Shown here one piece after another: positions 8,430-17,603 of a stretch of 64,000 nt of DNA (positions are counted from its first letter, which is position 1; each line of letters starts with the position of its first letter). Source of the stretch: JAENVT01 sp963720775. GTDB lineage: Bacteria; Actinomycetota; Acidimicrobiia; Acidimicrobiales; Ilumatobacteraceae. Position numbers and translations under genes: made by a program. The stretch spans positions 558,001 through 622,000 of the forward strand of contig CAVRGR010000007.1 in the NCBI GenBank assembly GCA_963720775.1, read 5' to 3'. Under the pieces are notes generated by a model, which was not told the origin of the DNA, made no database searches, and saw nothing but the letters and a program-made list of their open reading frames with translations.

Positions 8430-9154
8430 TCGATCCGCCGTTCGAAGACGTGCAGTCGGTCGCCGAGATCGGTGAAGCCGAAGCGGTGGTAGAGAGCGAG
8501 GGCAGCGTCATTGCCCACGTGGGTGTTGACCAAAGCGCGCTGCACGCGCCACCGTGCCATCCAACGCAGGGCGTCGTTCACCAGCGCTGTACCGTGACCT
8601 TGGTGCTGGTGTGCCGGCGACACGGCCAACCGCTGGATGTATGCGTTCCTCCCGTCGCGGCCGGAGATCGCGTAGCCAACGACTGCAGTGCCGTCACGAA
8701 TGGCGCGGGCCCTGTGCCGGGGCGTCGCCGAACGCACGTCACCGATGCCGACTCGATCGATGCACCATCCAGCACCAAACGCGGCGACGTCGACGCGGCT
8801 TGCTGCGTCGTCGTCGTCGACTGCCAGGCGGACCGTTCCAGAGGAGTTGACAACCGCCGAACCGATCGAGGTTTGTTCCAGCAGCACCAAGCTCTGCACC
8901 GACTCGAATCCGAGGCGCTCGAAGCGAGCCCCGGCTTGCGCTCCGAGCGCGCCCGTGCGGATCGAGTCGTACCCCGCGAGCCGCAGCTCTCGGATCCAGG
9001 TGACGATGTCGGACGGCGCAGGCAGGCGGGCCTGGTTGTAGAGCACCAGATGGGCGACGTTGGGTTCGAATGCCCAGGGCCGTACTCGGGCGACTACGCC
9101 ACCGGCGCGAAGGATGAGCGGCGCGGCCGGGAGGTGCTGCATCGCTGGCTTCAC
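8426..9154 (-). CDS. GNAT family N-acetyltransferase
   Basis: The protein (about 242 residues from GTG 9154; ATG 9142 is an alternative) has a C-terminal GNAT fold. The acetyl-CoA loop reads VSPAHQHQGHGTAL, followed by NTHVGNDAALALYHRFGF, the usual motif B. The first ~90 residues form a second, weaker GNAT-like half. Longer readings would run into the promoter of the divergent deacetylase gene. The substrate is unknown. In mycobacteria a Nudix hydrolase sits at this position instead. Confidence 0.85.
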   Translation of the reverse strand: MKPAMQHLPAAPLILRAGGVVARVRPWAFEPNVAHLVLYNQARLPAPSDIVTWIRELRLAGYDSIRTGALGAQAGARFERLGFESVQSLVLLEQTSIGSAVVNSSGTVRLAVDDDDAASRVDVAAFGAGWCIDRVGIGDVRSATPRHRARAIRDGTAVVGYAISGRDGRNAYIQRLAVSPAHQHQGHGTALVNDALRWMARWRVQRALVNTHVGNDAALALYHRFGFTDLGDRLHVFERRIE

Positions 9155-9204
9155 GGACGAAACGGTAGCCCCGAGTCGACGCCAGGGAGGTAGCGTCGAT
9201 CGGC

Positions 9205-10248
9205 GTGACCGTGCTGTTCGCCACTCACTCGGCATACCTCGAACACCTGGCCGGCCCGCGCCATCCCGAGCGCCCAGAGCGACTCGGAGCCGTGCTCGAA
9301 GGTGTTCGCCGCGCAGACCTCGGCGACGCCCTGTCGCCGCTCGAGCCACGGCCCGCCGAGCGGATCGATCTCGAGCGAGTGCACCCCGCTTGGTACCTCG
9401 AGCGGATGGAGACGATGTGCGCAGGCGGAGGCGGGCGACTCGACCCCGACACGTACGCGAGTCCGGGGAGCTTCGAGGCCGCGCGGCTTGCCGCCGGTGC
9501 CGGGTTGACGGCGGTCGCTGCGCTGCGCGCCGGCCAGGGCGACGCCGCGTTCTGCGCCGTGAGGCCGCCCGGCCATCACGCTTCGGCGACCGAGTCGATG
9601 GGCTTCTGCATGATCTCCAACGTGGCGGTCGTAGCTGCGTCGCTGGCCGACGAGGGCGAGCGGGTGATGGTGCTCGACTACGACGCTCACCACGGCAACG
9701 GTACCCAGGCCGTTTTCTACGACGATCCGCGCGTGTTGTTCGTCAGCTATCACCAGTGGCCGCTGTACCCGGGCACGGGCAGGATCGTCGAGACCGGCGG
9801 TCCTGCCGGCGCCGGAACCACGCTCAACATCCCGCTGCCGGCAGGCACGACGGGCGACGTGTACCTGCGTGCCTTCGACGAGATCGTTGCTCCGGTCGCC
9901 GAACGATTCGCGCCCACGTGGGTGATCGTGTCGGCGGGCTTCGACGCGCACCGCGATGATCCGCTGACCGACATGGGGCTGGCGGCCGGCGATTACGGGC
10001 CGTTGACTGCCCGCGCCCTGTCGCTGGTGCCTGCCGGCCGGCGCCTGGCCATGCTCGAAGGCGGTTACGACCTCGACGCCTTGACGAGCTGCTCGAGTGA
10101 GGTCATGTGCCAGCTCGCCGGAGTCCCAGGGTCGTGGGCGTCTCGGGGCCGGGCTGCCGGCGACGTGGAGGGCCCGACCTCGTCCGGGCCCGGTTCCAAC
10201 GCTGTCGATGCGGTGGCCGGCCACTGGCAGCAGCAGGGCTGGTTGTGA
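9205..10248 (+). CDS. AcuC/HDAC-type deacetylase
   Basis: This 347-residue enzyme belongs to the arginase/deacetylase superfamily. The N-terminal HPERPERL and the catalytic elements RPPGHHA, DYDAHHGNGTQ (zinc ligands and charge relay) and GFDAHRDDP are all present, as is EGGYDL near the end. Such enzymes remove acetyl groups from lysine side chains (AcuC deacetylates acetyl-CoA synthetase) or from acetylpolyamines. The GTG at 9205 is only 50 bp from the start of the divergent GNAT acetyltransferase, so the two probably share a control region. The stop overlaps the GTG of the CCA-adding enzyme. Confidence 0.93.
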   Translation: MTVLFATHSAYLEHLAGPRHPERPERLGAVLEGVRRADLGDALSPLEPRPAERIDLERVHPAWYLERMETMCAGGGGRLDPDTYASPGSFEAARLAAGAGLTAVAALRAGQGDAAFCAVRPPGHHASATESMGFCMISNVAVVAASLADEGERVMVLDYDAHHGNGTQAVFYDDPRVLFVSYHQWPLYPGTGRIVETGGPAGAGTTLNIPLPAGTTGDVYLRAFDEIVAPVAERFAPTWVIVSAGFDAHRDDPLTDMGLAAGDYGPLTARALSLVPAGRRLAMLEGGYDLDALTSCSSEVMCQLAGVPGSWASRGRAAGDVEGPTSSGPGSNAVDAVAGHWQQQGWL

Positions 10249-11654
10249 TCCCGGACCGCTTCCGTCCGGTCCTCGACGAGCTATCCCCACTCACGGAGCG
10301 CTTCGCGGCGGGCGGTCACCGCCTGTACCTCGTGGGCGGCACGGTGCGCGATCTGTTGATCGGTGACGACTACGACGATTACGACTTCGACGCGACGACG
10401 ACGGCTCGTCCTGCGGAGATCAAGGCCTGCCTCGAGGGTTGGGCTGATGCGATCTGGACCCAGGGCGAGCGCTTCGGCACGATCGGAGCAAAGAAAGATG
10501 GGCGCACCTACGAGATCACGACGCATCGTGCCGAGGCCTACAACGACGACTCACGCAAGCCGAACGTCGAGTTCTCCGACGAGATCGACGTCGACCTGTC
10601 GCGCCGCGATTTCACGATCAACGCAATGGCCCTCGAACTGACGGCTCCGGCGCCGAAGCTCGTCGATCCGTTCGGCGGCGCCGGCGACTTGGTGGAACGC
10701 ATCCTGCGCACTCCGTTGTCACCGGAGGTGTCGTTCAGTGACGACCCCCTGCGCATGTTGCGCGCCGCACGGTTCATCTCACGGTACGAGTTGTCGCCCG
10801 TCGTCGAACTGACCGAGGCCGTGATGGCGATGCACGCTCGTCTTTCGATCGTCTCGGCCGAACGCATTCGCGACGAGCTCGACAAGCTCATCACCGTTGA
10901 CCACCCGTCCGCCGGGCTGTGGTTCGTCATCGAGACCGGTCTCGCCGAAGACTTCCTCCCGGAGCTGCCGGCCATGCGCCTCGAGCAGGATCCGATCCAC
11001 CGTCACAAGGATGTGTTGACCCACACCCTGGCCGTCGTCGAGAACGTTCGCCGCGACCTGCATCCGGAGTTCGACTTCCGCCGTACCCGACTGGCCGCGT
11101 TGTTCCATGACGTCGGCAAGCCACTCACTCGAGGTGTGCAGAAAGGAAAGGGCGTCACCTTTCACCATCACGACGCCGTCGGGGCGCGCATGACGCGCAA
11201 GCGTCTCACCGCGTTGCGTTACTCGAACGGCGACACCGAAGCCATCACCGAACTCGTCGCGCTGCATCTCCGGTTCCACACCTACCAGATGGGCTGGACC
11301 GACTCCGCGGTGCGTCGATACGTGCGCGACGCCGGACCGTTGCTCGCGGAGCTGAACGTCCTGACGCGCTGTGACTGCACCACCCGCAACGAGCGCAAGG
11401 CCGCGACGCTGGCGCAGCGCATGGATGAGCTGGAGGAGCGGATCGCCGACCTCGAGCAACGCGAGGAACTGGCCTCGATTCGTCCGGAGCTCGATGGAAC
11501 GCAGGTGATGCAGCACCTGGGCATCGGGCCCGGGCCGCTGGTGGGCAAGGCACTCGCATTTCTCCTGGAGATCCGTCTGGAAGAGGGTCCGGTCGGTGAT
11601 GCCGAGATCCGCCACAGGCTCGATCAGTGGCGGCTTGACCACGAAGCGCGGTGA
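10245..11654 (+). CDS. pcnA: CCA tRNA nucleotidyltransferase
   Basis: This 469-residue enzyme adds or repairs the 3' CCA of tRNAs. The nucleotidyltransferase head has LVGGTVRDLL followed by the catalytic DYDFD, then the RRDFTINAMA motif and the RMLRAARF motif. A HD domain (LFHDVGKPL, then HHHDAVGA) follows, as in actinobacterial PcnA. The GTG at 10245 overlaps the deacetylase stop by 3 nt; longer readings would overlap that gene. The enzyme is needed here because the tRNA-Gly at 40.3 kb has no encoded CCA. Confidence 0.95.
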   Translation: MIPDRFRPVLDELSPLTERFAAGGHRLYLVGGTVRDLLIGDDYDDYDFDATTTARPAEIKACLEGWADAIWTQGERFGTIGAKKDGRTYEITTHRAEAYNDDSRKPNVEFSDEIDVDLSRRDFTINAMALELTAPAPKLVDPFGGAGDLVERILRTPLSPEVSFSDDPLRMLRAARFISRYELSPVVELTEAVMAMHARLSIVSAERIRDELDKLITVDHPSAGLWFVIETGLAEDFLPELPAMRLEQDPIHRHKDVLTHTLAVVENVRRDLHPEFDFRRTRLAALFHDVGKPLTRGVQKGKGVTFHHHDAVGARMTRKRLTALRYSNGDTEAITELVALHLRFHTYQMGWTDSAVRRYVRDAGPLLAELNVLTRCDCTTRNERKAATLAQRMDELEERIADLEQREELASIRPELDGTQVMQHLGIGPGPLVGKALAFLLEIRLEEGPVGDAEIRHRLDQWRLDHEAR

Positions 11655-11685
11655 TACGATTCCTGCCCGGAGGGATGGGAACGCA

Positions 11686-14600
11686 GTGAACGAGGTGGCC
11701 GACAACCGGGACGAAGTACGTCACCAACGACGTGGGTTGTTGACGCCGTCCCGTGCGGCGGCCGTCAGGTACGGGCTGGGCGGACTTGGCCTGATCGTGT
11801 TCACGACCTTGATCGAGATCGGTCTGCACGGCTTGAACGTCGAGAAGTGGGGGGCCGTATCCAGCCTCACACTGATGCTGGTCTCCACGTGGAGCGGACT
11901 CTTGCTGCTGCATCGATATCGCGTCGACCGCCGCCTCGAATGGCTACTCATCGGCATCGGCGTGCTCGGCTGGGCCACCGGCCAACTGCTGTACAGCATC
12001 CAGATCACCCTGACCGGCTCGACCGCATGGCCCTCGTTCCCCGATGTCGGCTACATGTTGTGGCCGATTGCCGCCTTCGCCGCAGTGTTCGTGCACACCC
12101 GTCCATTCGAGCGCTCCACTCGCATCGTCTTCGTCGTCGATTCGGCGGTGCTGGCCGTCGCCCTGAGCTTCATCGCCTGGGAGACGATCATCCGCTCGGG
12201 TGTCGGCGACCCGGCGCGGTTCTCGTTGCCTGCCCAGATTGCCATGTTGGTCTACCCGCTCACCGACATAGCCATCGCCTCGATGCTCGGCCTGCTGTTG
12301 TTGATCGGGCGATCGCCTGCCCGAGTGTGTCTCTTCGTCGGTGCGTCGCTGTTGACGATCGCCGACATCGCCTACTCGTCGACGGTCGGCTCGACATCGA
12401 ACGTCTCCTATGCCGTGTCGTTCCCTACGTGGGCGTTGGGCTTCGTCGTGATCGGGATGGCGGCCGGCATGCCGCGCGGTGGAACGGCGCGCTACACCCG
12501 GCCGACATTGCGTCGACTCCTGGTCGTGCACCTGCCGGCAACCGCGGCAGTGTGGCTTGCCGCGTGGCGGTACATGATCCACCCCACCGACGCGACGTCC
12601 GTCACCATCGCGATCGGTCTGCTGACGGGCTTCATGATCATCGTCGTGCAGACGGCGACCTGGTACCACGCGTCCACGCTGTCGGTGCGGCTCGAGGACA
12701 ACATCAGCAACCTGCGGCACACCGAGGCAGAGTTGCGCGCCTTGCTCGACGATCTGCCCGATTCCGTGGTGGTCCTCGACGGCCAGGGGCGCATCGTCGA
12801 GGCCAACAAGCTGGCGACGGAGATCACCGGTCGTTCGCACTCTGACGTCCTCAACAAGACGTTCACGTCGCTGGTCCGACCCGCCGATCAGTTGGTGCTC
12901 GCCCAGGTGTGGGCCAAGCTGCGCGCCGGGGAGGGCATCAACAGCCCAGTTTTCCCGTTCGACCACCCCGACGGCCACGAGATCCTGCTGGAAGCGAACG
13001 TGCACCTCCCGCTGCGTGATCCCGACCGAGTGGTCGTGACGTTGCGCGACGTCACGCTTCGTCTGCGCGAGGCACACGACCTCGATCTCGCCCAGGAGCG
13101 TTTCCGGTTGGCTTTTCATGGTGCGCCGACCGGGATGGCGTTGTCGCTGGCCGACAACGGCATCCTGATCGACGTCAACGCATCGCTGGCGACCATGCTC
13201 GGATTCACGCGTGACGAGCTGATCGGCCGCGGTATGCAATCGATCACTCATCCCGACGATTGGGAGCGCGGCGAGATGCACACCACCGGCATCGCCGCTG
13301 ACGCCTATCACATGGAGCGTCGATACATCCGCCGTGACCAGAGCGTGTTGTGGGCGCGGACCTGGGTGACCGTGATGGACGTCGGGGATGGCAGCAATCT
13401 GGCGATCACACACATCGAAGACATCACGGAACAGCGACACAGCGCCGAACGGCTCGAGTGGGCGGCCACCCACGACGAGCTCACTCGCCTGCCGAACCGC
13501 TTCCGCTTCCTCGATCAACTCGCCCGGTTCCTCGAGACGAGCCAGCCCGGCGCCGTGGCGGTGATGTTCATCGACCTCGACAACTTCAAGGTCATCAACG
13601 ACAGCTTGGGGCATGGTGTCGGCGACGAGTTGCTGCGGGGGATGAGCGAGCGACTGCGGGCGGTCGTGCGCGACCGCGACATGTTGAGCAGGTTCGGTGG
13701 CGACGAGTTCATCGTGATGTTGCGCGACGTCGGTGCCGCCGTATCGCCGGTCGAGATCGCCGAGCGACTGCGGGCCGAGATCGCCCAGCCGTTGACGGTC
13801 GACGGCGCCGAGCTGTACGTCACCGCCAGCATCGGCATCGCCGTCGCCGACCGCCCAGGTGTGTCGACCACCGAACTGCTCCGCGATGCCGACGCGGCCA
13901 TGTACCGAGCCAAGGCCCGTGGGCGGGATTGTGTCGAGGTGTTCTCGCCCGGCACCCACGACGCGACCGTTCTGACGCTGCGGACGACCAACGAGTTGCG
14001 CCGCGGTCTGGAACGCCACGAGATCGTTCCCTACTACCAGCCCATCGTCAGGTTGGATTCGGGGCACCTCGTCGGCTTCGAAGTGCTTGCTCGATGGCGG
14101 CACCCCGACCGGGGACTGCTCGGGCCCGAACAGTTCCTGCCGATGGCCGAAGAGACCGGCTTGATCGGCGAGGTCGGTGCTGCGGTGCTGCGATCGTCGC
14201 TGTCGCAACTCGGTCGATGGCGCAGCCACTTGCCGCGCTTCGCCGGACTCACGGTCGCTGTCAACGTCAGCGGCCGTCAGTTGATGAGCGCCTCGTTCCA
14301 CGGCACCGTCGCCGAGGCACTCGGCGAAAGTGGCCTCACTGCTGATGCTCTGTGGTTGGAGATCACCGAGACGGCGTTGATGAGCGACGTCAAAGCCGCC
14401 ACCGTCGCGCTGCGCGAGCTGCGCAACCTCGGCTTGCACCTCGCCGTCGACGATTTCGGAACCGGTTATTCATCGCTGACCTACCTGAAGCGCTTCCCGG
14501 TCGAGGCGATCAAGGTCGATCGGTCGTTCGTCAGCGGCCTGGGGATCGACCAGGAAGACACCACCATCGTCGAAGCAGTCGTGAAGCTCGGCCACTCGCT

Positions 14601-14745
14601 CGGATTGGTGGTGGTTGCCGAGGGTGTCGAGACGCCTCTGCAGCTGGCCAGACTGCGTGAGATCGGGTGCGATCACGGGCAGGGTTACGTCTTCGGCCGG
14701 CCGCGACCGGCCGAACTGGTCGAGACCGAATACGCGCTGGTGTGA
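11686..14745 (+). CDS. membrane PAS-GGDEF-EAL c-di-GMP turnover protein
   Basis: This 1019-residue protein begins with about eight membrane helices (residues 28-345). Two PAS domains follow (about 365-485 and 490-605), then a diguanylate cyclase and a phosphodiesterase domain. GGDEF is intact at 671-675, and the inhibitory RxxD site is present as RDRD at 662-665. The EAL motif reads EVL at 799-801, a common functional variant; the other metal and substrate residues (NVSGRQL, EITETALM, DDFGTGYSSL, IKVDRSF, AEGVET) are all conserved. Both activities are therefore likely. The GTG at 11686 follows a GGAGGGA ribosome site. What the membrane sensor detects is unknown. Confidence 0.93.
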   Translation: MNEVADNRDEVRHQRRGLLTPSRAAAVRYGLGGLGLIVFTTLIEIGLHGLNVEKWGAVSSLTLMLVSTWSGLLLLHRYRVDRRLEWLLIGIGVLGWATGQLLYSIQITLTGSTAWPSFPDVGYMLWPIAAFAAVFVHTRPFERSTRIVFVVDSAVLAVALSFIAWETIIRSGVGDPARFSLPAQIAMLVYPLTDIAIASMLGLLLLIGRSPARVCLFVGASLLTIADIAYSSTVGSTSNVSYAVSFPTWALGFVVIGMAAGMPRGGTARYTRPTLRRLLVVHLPATAAVWLAAWRYMIHPTDATSVTIAIGLLTGFMIIVVQTATWYHASTLSVRLEDNISNLRHTEAELRALLDDLPDSVVVLDGQGRIVEANKLATEITGRSHSDVLNKTFTSLVRPADQLVLAQVWAKLRAGEGINSPVFPFDHPDGHEILLEANVHLPLRDPDRVVVTLRDVTLRLREAHDLDLAQERFRLAFHGAPTGMALSLADNGILIDVNASLATMLGFTRDELIGRGMQSITHPDDWERGEMHTTGIAADAYHMERRYIRRDQSVLWARTWVTVMDVGDGSNLAITHIEDITEQRHSAERLEWAATHDELTRLPNRFRFLDQLARFLETSQPGAVAVMFIDLDNFKVINDSLGHGVGDELLRGMSERLRAVVRDRDMLSRFGGDEFIVMLRDVGAAVSPVEIAERLRAEIAQPLTVDGAELYVTASIGIAVADRPGVSTTELLRDADAAMYRAKARGRDCVEVFSPGTHDATVLTLRTTNELRRGLERHEIVPYYQPIVRLDSGHLVGFEVLARWRHPDRGLLGPEQFLPMAEETGLIGEVGAAVLRSSLSQLGRWRSHLPRFAGLTVAVNVSGRQLMSASFHGTVAEALGESGLTADALWLEITETALMSDVKAATVALRELRNLGLHLAVDDFGTGYSSLTYLKRFPVEAIKVDRSFVSGLGIDQEDTTIVEAVVKLGHSLGLVVVAEGVETPLQLARLREIGCDHGQGYVFGRPRPAELVETEYALV

Positions 14746-14762
14746 TCCCGCCGCGCCGCCGG

Positions 14763-15347
14763 TCAGTTGCCTTGTTTGCGCGCTCGTAGGACGAGCACCG
14801 AAGGTGCGAGGGCGTCGCGAACGTGCCGGGCAGTGAGCTCGTACATCGCGTCGACGTGGAAGTTGGTGCGCTCGAACGCCATGTACAGCTCGCTGAAGGT
14901 GACGCTGTCAGCGCCGTACGCCCGGCGCGCCGTGGGGTCGGCGCCGTCGAACATCGCCGCCACCGGGTGATGCATGGCGACGACGAACGGCCCACTCGGT
15001 TTCAAGACGCGATGCACCTGACGCAGCAATCGGGGCACGTCGTCGACGTTGGCCAGCGAATGTGCGGCGATGACCAGGTCGATCGAGCCACTGGTTGCCA
15101 TGCCCAGATCGGCGAGCTCGCCGTGATGGCACTCGACCTTCACCTCTGCGGCCTCGGCCGCGCTGCGGAGGCGAGCGATCTTGTCGGCCGACGGATCGAG
15201 TGCGATCGCCTTTGCTCCCGCGGTGGCCGCTGCGATGGCGTTGGACGTCGACGCGACACCCAGCTCGAGCACCCGTTTCCCGCCGATGTCACCGCACAAG
15301 CGCAGCTCGCCGTCGTCGGCGACGTTGTCGCCATACCAGATGTTCAT
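14763..15347 (-). CDS. class I SAM-dependent methyltransferase
   Basis: This 194-residue protein has a Rossmann methyltransferase fold: VLELGVAS is motif I, IALDPSADKI gives the acidic residue that holds the ribose of SAM, and DLVIAAHSLANVDD with VLKPSGPFVVAMHHP covers motifs II-III. The MHHPV segment and small size recall small-molecule methyltransferases. The gene is convergent with the c-di-GMP gene, 17 bp apart. The substrate cannot be told from sequence. Confidence 0.85.
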   Translation of the reverse strand: MNIWYGDNVADDGELRLCGDIGGKRVLELGVASTSNAIAAATAGAKAIALDPSADKIARLRSAAEAAEVKVECHHGELADLGMATSGSIDLVIAAHSLANVDDVPRLLRQVHRVLKPSGPFVVAMHHPVAAMFDGADPTARRAYGADSVTFSELYMAFERTNFHVDAMYELTARHVRDALAPSVLVLRARKQGN

Positions 15348-15412
15348 AGGACAACAGTGTGCCGTGTCACGTCGCGGCGTTGGCGGATGTGCAACTCGCT
15401 AGCCTTGCTCCA

Positions 15413-15811
15413 ATGGTCTTTGGGATCGACTCACTGCGCGGAGCTCGGGCGATCGTCGACCATCGATTGGCGCGGCGCCATCTCATCAACGAGTTCCACC
15501 GCGGTCGTCTGCGGCAAGACCAGGTGTGCGACGCTCATCCCGAATTGATACGCGCTGCCACCAACGTGGGCACTCCGGCATCGATGGCTTGCCCGATCTG
15601 TCGAGAGGCTCGGTTGTTCCTGGTCACCTACGTGTTCGGCTCACGTCTCCCGTCCCACGGTCGCTGTGTGTCGACCGCAGCCGAGCTGGCCAAGCTCAAC
15701 ACCCGCACCGACCCGTTGACGGCTTATGTCGTCGAGGCTTGTACCGGATGCCGGTGGCACCATCTGCTTCGGGTGCTGCCGATCGGTGGCGGCGTCGCTA
15801 GAACGGGCTGA
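15413..15811 (+). CDS. DUF5318 family protein
   Basis: This 132-residue protein carries two Cys pairs, CPIC near residue 60 and CTGC near residue 109, which could form one zinc site. The segments CDAHPELIRAA and PLTAYVVEACTGCRWHH match the actinobacterial family DUF5318. Function is unknown. Its 3' end overlaps the convergent DinB-like gene by 14 nt. The ATG at 15413 was preferred because earlier codons run into the promoter of the divergent methyltransferase. Confidence 0.75.
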   Translation: MVFGIDSLRGARAIVDHRLARRHLINEFHRGRLRQDQVCDAHPELIRAATNVGTPASMACPICREARLFLVTYVFGSRLPSHGRCVSTAAELAKLNTRTDPLTAYVVEACTGCRWHHLLRVLPIGGGVARTG

Positions 15812-16370
15812 GCCCCATCCGGTTGCGCACCGATATCGCTTCGCCGACATGGGCGTGGCCATGTCCGACGACCGGCCACTGAACCAGCCACCACACCGGC
15901 TTGTCGGCCCACATGCGGTGGAGCCAGTCGACCTCGCCGACGCTCAACATGGCCTGGGACGTCAGCCGGTGGCTGGTGTCGGGCACCGTGTCGAGCATCA
16001 TCGTGCCAACATCGGCGAGCCACGCCGTGGTGGTGTCGAACACAGCTGCGAAGTAGTCCAGCAAGGCGTCGGGTGGCACCACGGCGCTCACGGCCGGGTT
16101 CTCCCGCTCGGCGAGACCGACCGAGGCTGCGGAGTCGTCGAGGGCGAGAGATTCACGATGCGCTTCGAAGATCGGTCGATGGTTGCGTATTGCCGTGGTG
16201 ATCGCCAGATCGTGATGACGGGCGACGTGCAGCACCAGATGGGCGATCGACGAGCCCCCGTTGTCGACTTGTTCGGCCCATCGTGCGACAGGCACCACGT
16301 TCAGTACGGAGTCGGCCAACTTGGCGCGTAGGCTCTCCAGGTCGTTGGCGATCCAGGTATGCACATCCAC
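15798..16370 (-). CDS. DinB-like / mycothiol-dependent-enzyme fold protein
   Basis: The 190-residue sequence has the layout of the DinB/MDMPI four-helix bundle: an N-terminal helix with WIANDLESLRAKL, a His-bearing helix (HLVLHVARHHDL) and a C-terminal HGHAHVGEA that would complete a His-triad metal site. Members are thiol-dependent (mycothiol or bacillithiol) transferases and isomerases. The exact reaction is unknown. It ends convergently against the DUF5318 gene. Confidence 0.65.
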   Translation of the reverse strand: MDVHTWIANDLESLRAKLADSVLNVVPVARWAEQVDNGGSSIAHLVLHVARHHDLAITTAIRNHRPIFEAHRESLALDDSAASVGLAERENPAVSAVVPPDALLDYFAAVFDTTTAWLADVGTMMLDTVPDTSHRLTSQAMLSVGEVDWLHRMWADKPVWWLVQWPVVGHGHAHVGEAISVRNRMGLSPF

Positions 16371-16739
16371 GTGGTGAACGTAGTCCTAAAGTATGTCTGT
16401 CGGGTCATAGCCTGTCCGGCGGACAAGATTTCACGGCGGTGAGCACGAAGCAACGAGCCTCCGTGTACACAACCACTAGCCGGCGCTTCGGCACCGGCTC
16501 GTGTGGCGCCACGCCCACCAGTTCACCCGTCCCGAGCTGGTGGGCGAGGTTGCCGGTCTGTGTAGCGACAGCCGGCGGCCACCCTTGCCGGTTCCGGTTC
16601 GCCGAACCGTGTGACACCCCCTTGTCATGATGCCTGGCGTGGACGTCGTCAATCACCGCTACACTCGCCCAGTCATATTGGCCCTGCCCCATGGAGGGGC
16701 CCCGGGTACCCCCCGGGTCCGAAGGGAGGTCTCACACGC
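16371..16739. promoter_or_regulatory. upstream region and mRNA leader of the rpsF operon
   Basis: This 369-bp stretch has no convincing gene. It contains several inverted repeats, for example CCACCAG/CTGGTGG around 16518-16546. A TACACT at 16660-16665 could be a -10 element, but no good -35 is placed. Just before rpsF a strong stem GGCCCCGGG/CCCGGGTCC (one mismatch, loop TACCC, about 16698-16720) leads into the AAGGGAGGT ribosome site. A leader bound by the S6:S18 complex is known in front of rpsF in many bacteria; whether this stem is that motif is an inference. Confidence 0.35.
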
Positions 16740-17072
16740 ATGATGCGTGCTTACGAACTCATGGTCATCATCGATGGTGACCTCGAAGACACCGCTGCCC
16801 AGGCACAGGTGAAGTCGATCACCGACTCGATCACCAAAGCCGGCGGGGCGGTTCACGGCAAGCCCGACTGGTGGGGCCGCCGCCAATATGCCTATCCGAT
16901 CAACAAGAAGGAATACGGCTACTACGTCGTGTACCAACTTCTTGCTCCGGGTGGAGCCCTCGACGACCTCGAGCGGTCGTTCCGCATCGCTGACGACATC
17001 GTCCGCCACAAGCTCATCCGTCTTCCCGATTCCGAGGCCGAGCGCCGCGGACTGTCGGAGCCAGCGGCCTGA
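16740..17072 (+). CDS. rpsF: 30S ribosomal protein S6
   Basis: This 110-residue protein is bacterial S6, which binds 16S rRNA as a dimer with S18. The opening RAYELMVIIDGDLED and the central WGRRQYAYPINKKEYGYYVVY segments are characteristic. Two adjacent ATGs (16740 and 16743) are possible; AAGGGAGGT ends 9 nt upstream of the first. It is the first gene of rpsF-ssb-rpsR-rplI. Confidence 0.97.
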   Translation: MMRAYELMVIIDGDLEDTAAQAQVKSITDSITKAGGAVHGKPDWWGRRQYAYPINKKEYGYYVVYQLLAPGGALDDLERSFRIADDIVRHKLIRLPDSEAERRGLSEPAA

Positions 17073-17111
17073 TCGGCCGCTCGTCGAGAAGCCAAAAAGG
17101 TAGGAGTTGTC

Positions 17112-17570
17112 ATGGCCGATAGCACTGTCACGATTGTTGGAAACCTCACCCGCGATCCCGAGCTGCGGTTCACCGCCGGCGGCAAGGGCGTCGCCAGTTT
17201 TGGCGTGGCCGTCAATCGCCGTTACCAGGTGAACGGCGAATGGCAAGAGAAGGTGTCGTTCTTCAACGTCACTGCATGGGACAGCCTGGGCGAGAACGCC
17301 GCGGCGTCGCTCACCAAGGGAACTCGAATCATGGTCACGGGTCGCCTCGAACAGCGCGAGTACGAGACCACTGCAGGCGAGAAGCGCAACGTGGTCGAGA
17401 TCGTCGCCGACGAGCTCGGTCCCAGCCTGCGGTGGGCACGCGCCGAGGTCGAGCGCACGCAACGCACCGGACCCGACGGTACACCGGCGGGCACTGCCCG
17501 GTCGAGCGCTGCACCGAGCGGTGGCGGCCGTCCCAGCGATCCTGTCTACGGCGACGAGGAGCCGTTCTAG
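17112..17570 (+). CDS. ssb: single-stranded DNA-binding protein
   Basis: This 152-residue SSB has an N-terminal OB fold (about residues 1-110, with TIVGNLTRDPELRFT and FNVTAWDSLGENAA). A Gly/Pro/Ser linker leads to the acidic protein-docking tip GDEEPF. It coats single-stranded DNA and recruits replication and repair proteins. GGTAGGAG precedes the ATG. It lies between rpsF and rpsR as in most bacteria. Confidence 0.97.
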   Translation: MADSTVTIVGNLTRDPELRFTAGGKGVASFGVAVNRRYQVNGEWQEKVSFFNVTAWDSLGENAAASLTKGTRIMVTGRLEQREYETTAGEKRNVVEIVADELGPSLRWARAEVERTQRTGPDGTPAGTARSSAAPSGGGRPSDPVYGDEEPF

Positions 17571-17603
17571 CCCGCAACGAATCGTTTCGAGAAAGAATCC
17601 ACG

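Noticed and set aside
14080..14088. Inactive EAL domain because the motif reads EVL
   Set aside because: EVL is a frequent functional variant, and all other metal and substrate residues are conserved.
11944..14439. Very long open frame on the minus strand opposite the c-di-GMP gene
   Set aside because: It is the mirror of a strongly coding GC-rich gene, has no recognisable domain and is His/Gln/Asp-rich in the way antisense frames of such genes are. The same applies to plus-strand frames at 2021-3253 and 36125-38107.
16405..16692. Possible small gene on either strand in front of rpsF
   Set aside because: Neither translation resembles a known family, and both would cover the promoter and leader of the ribosomal operon.
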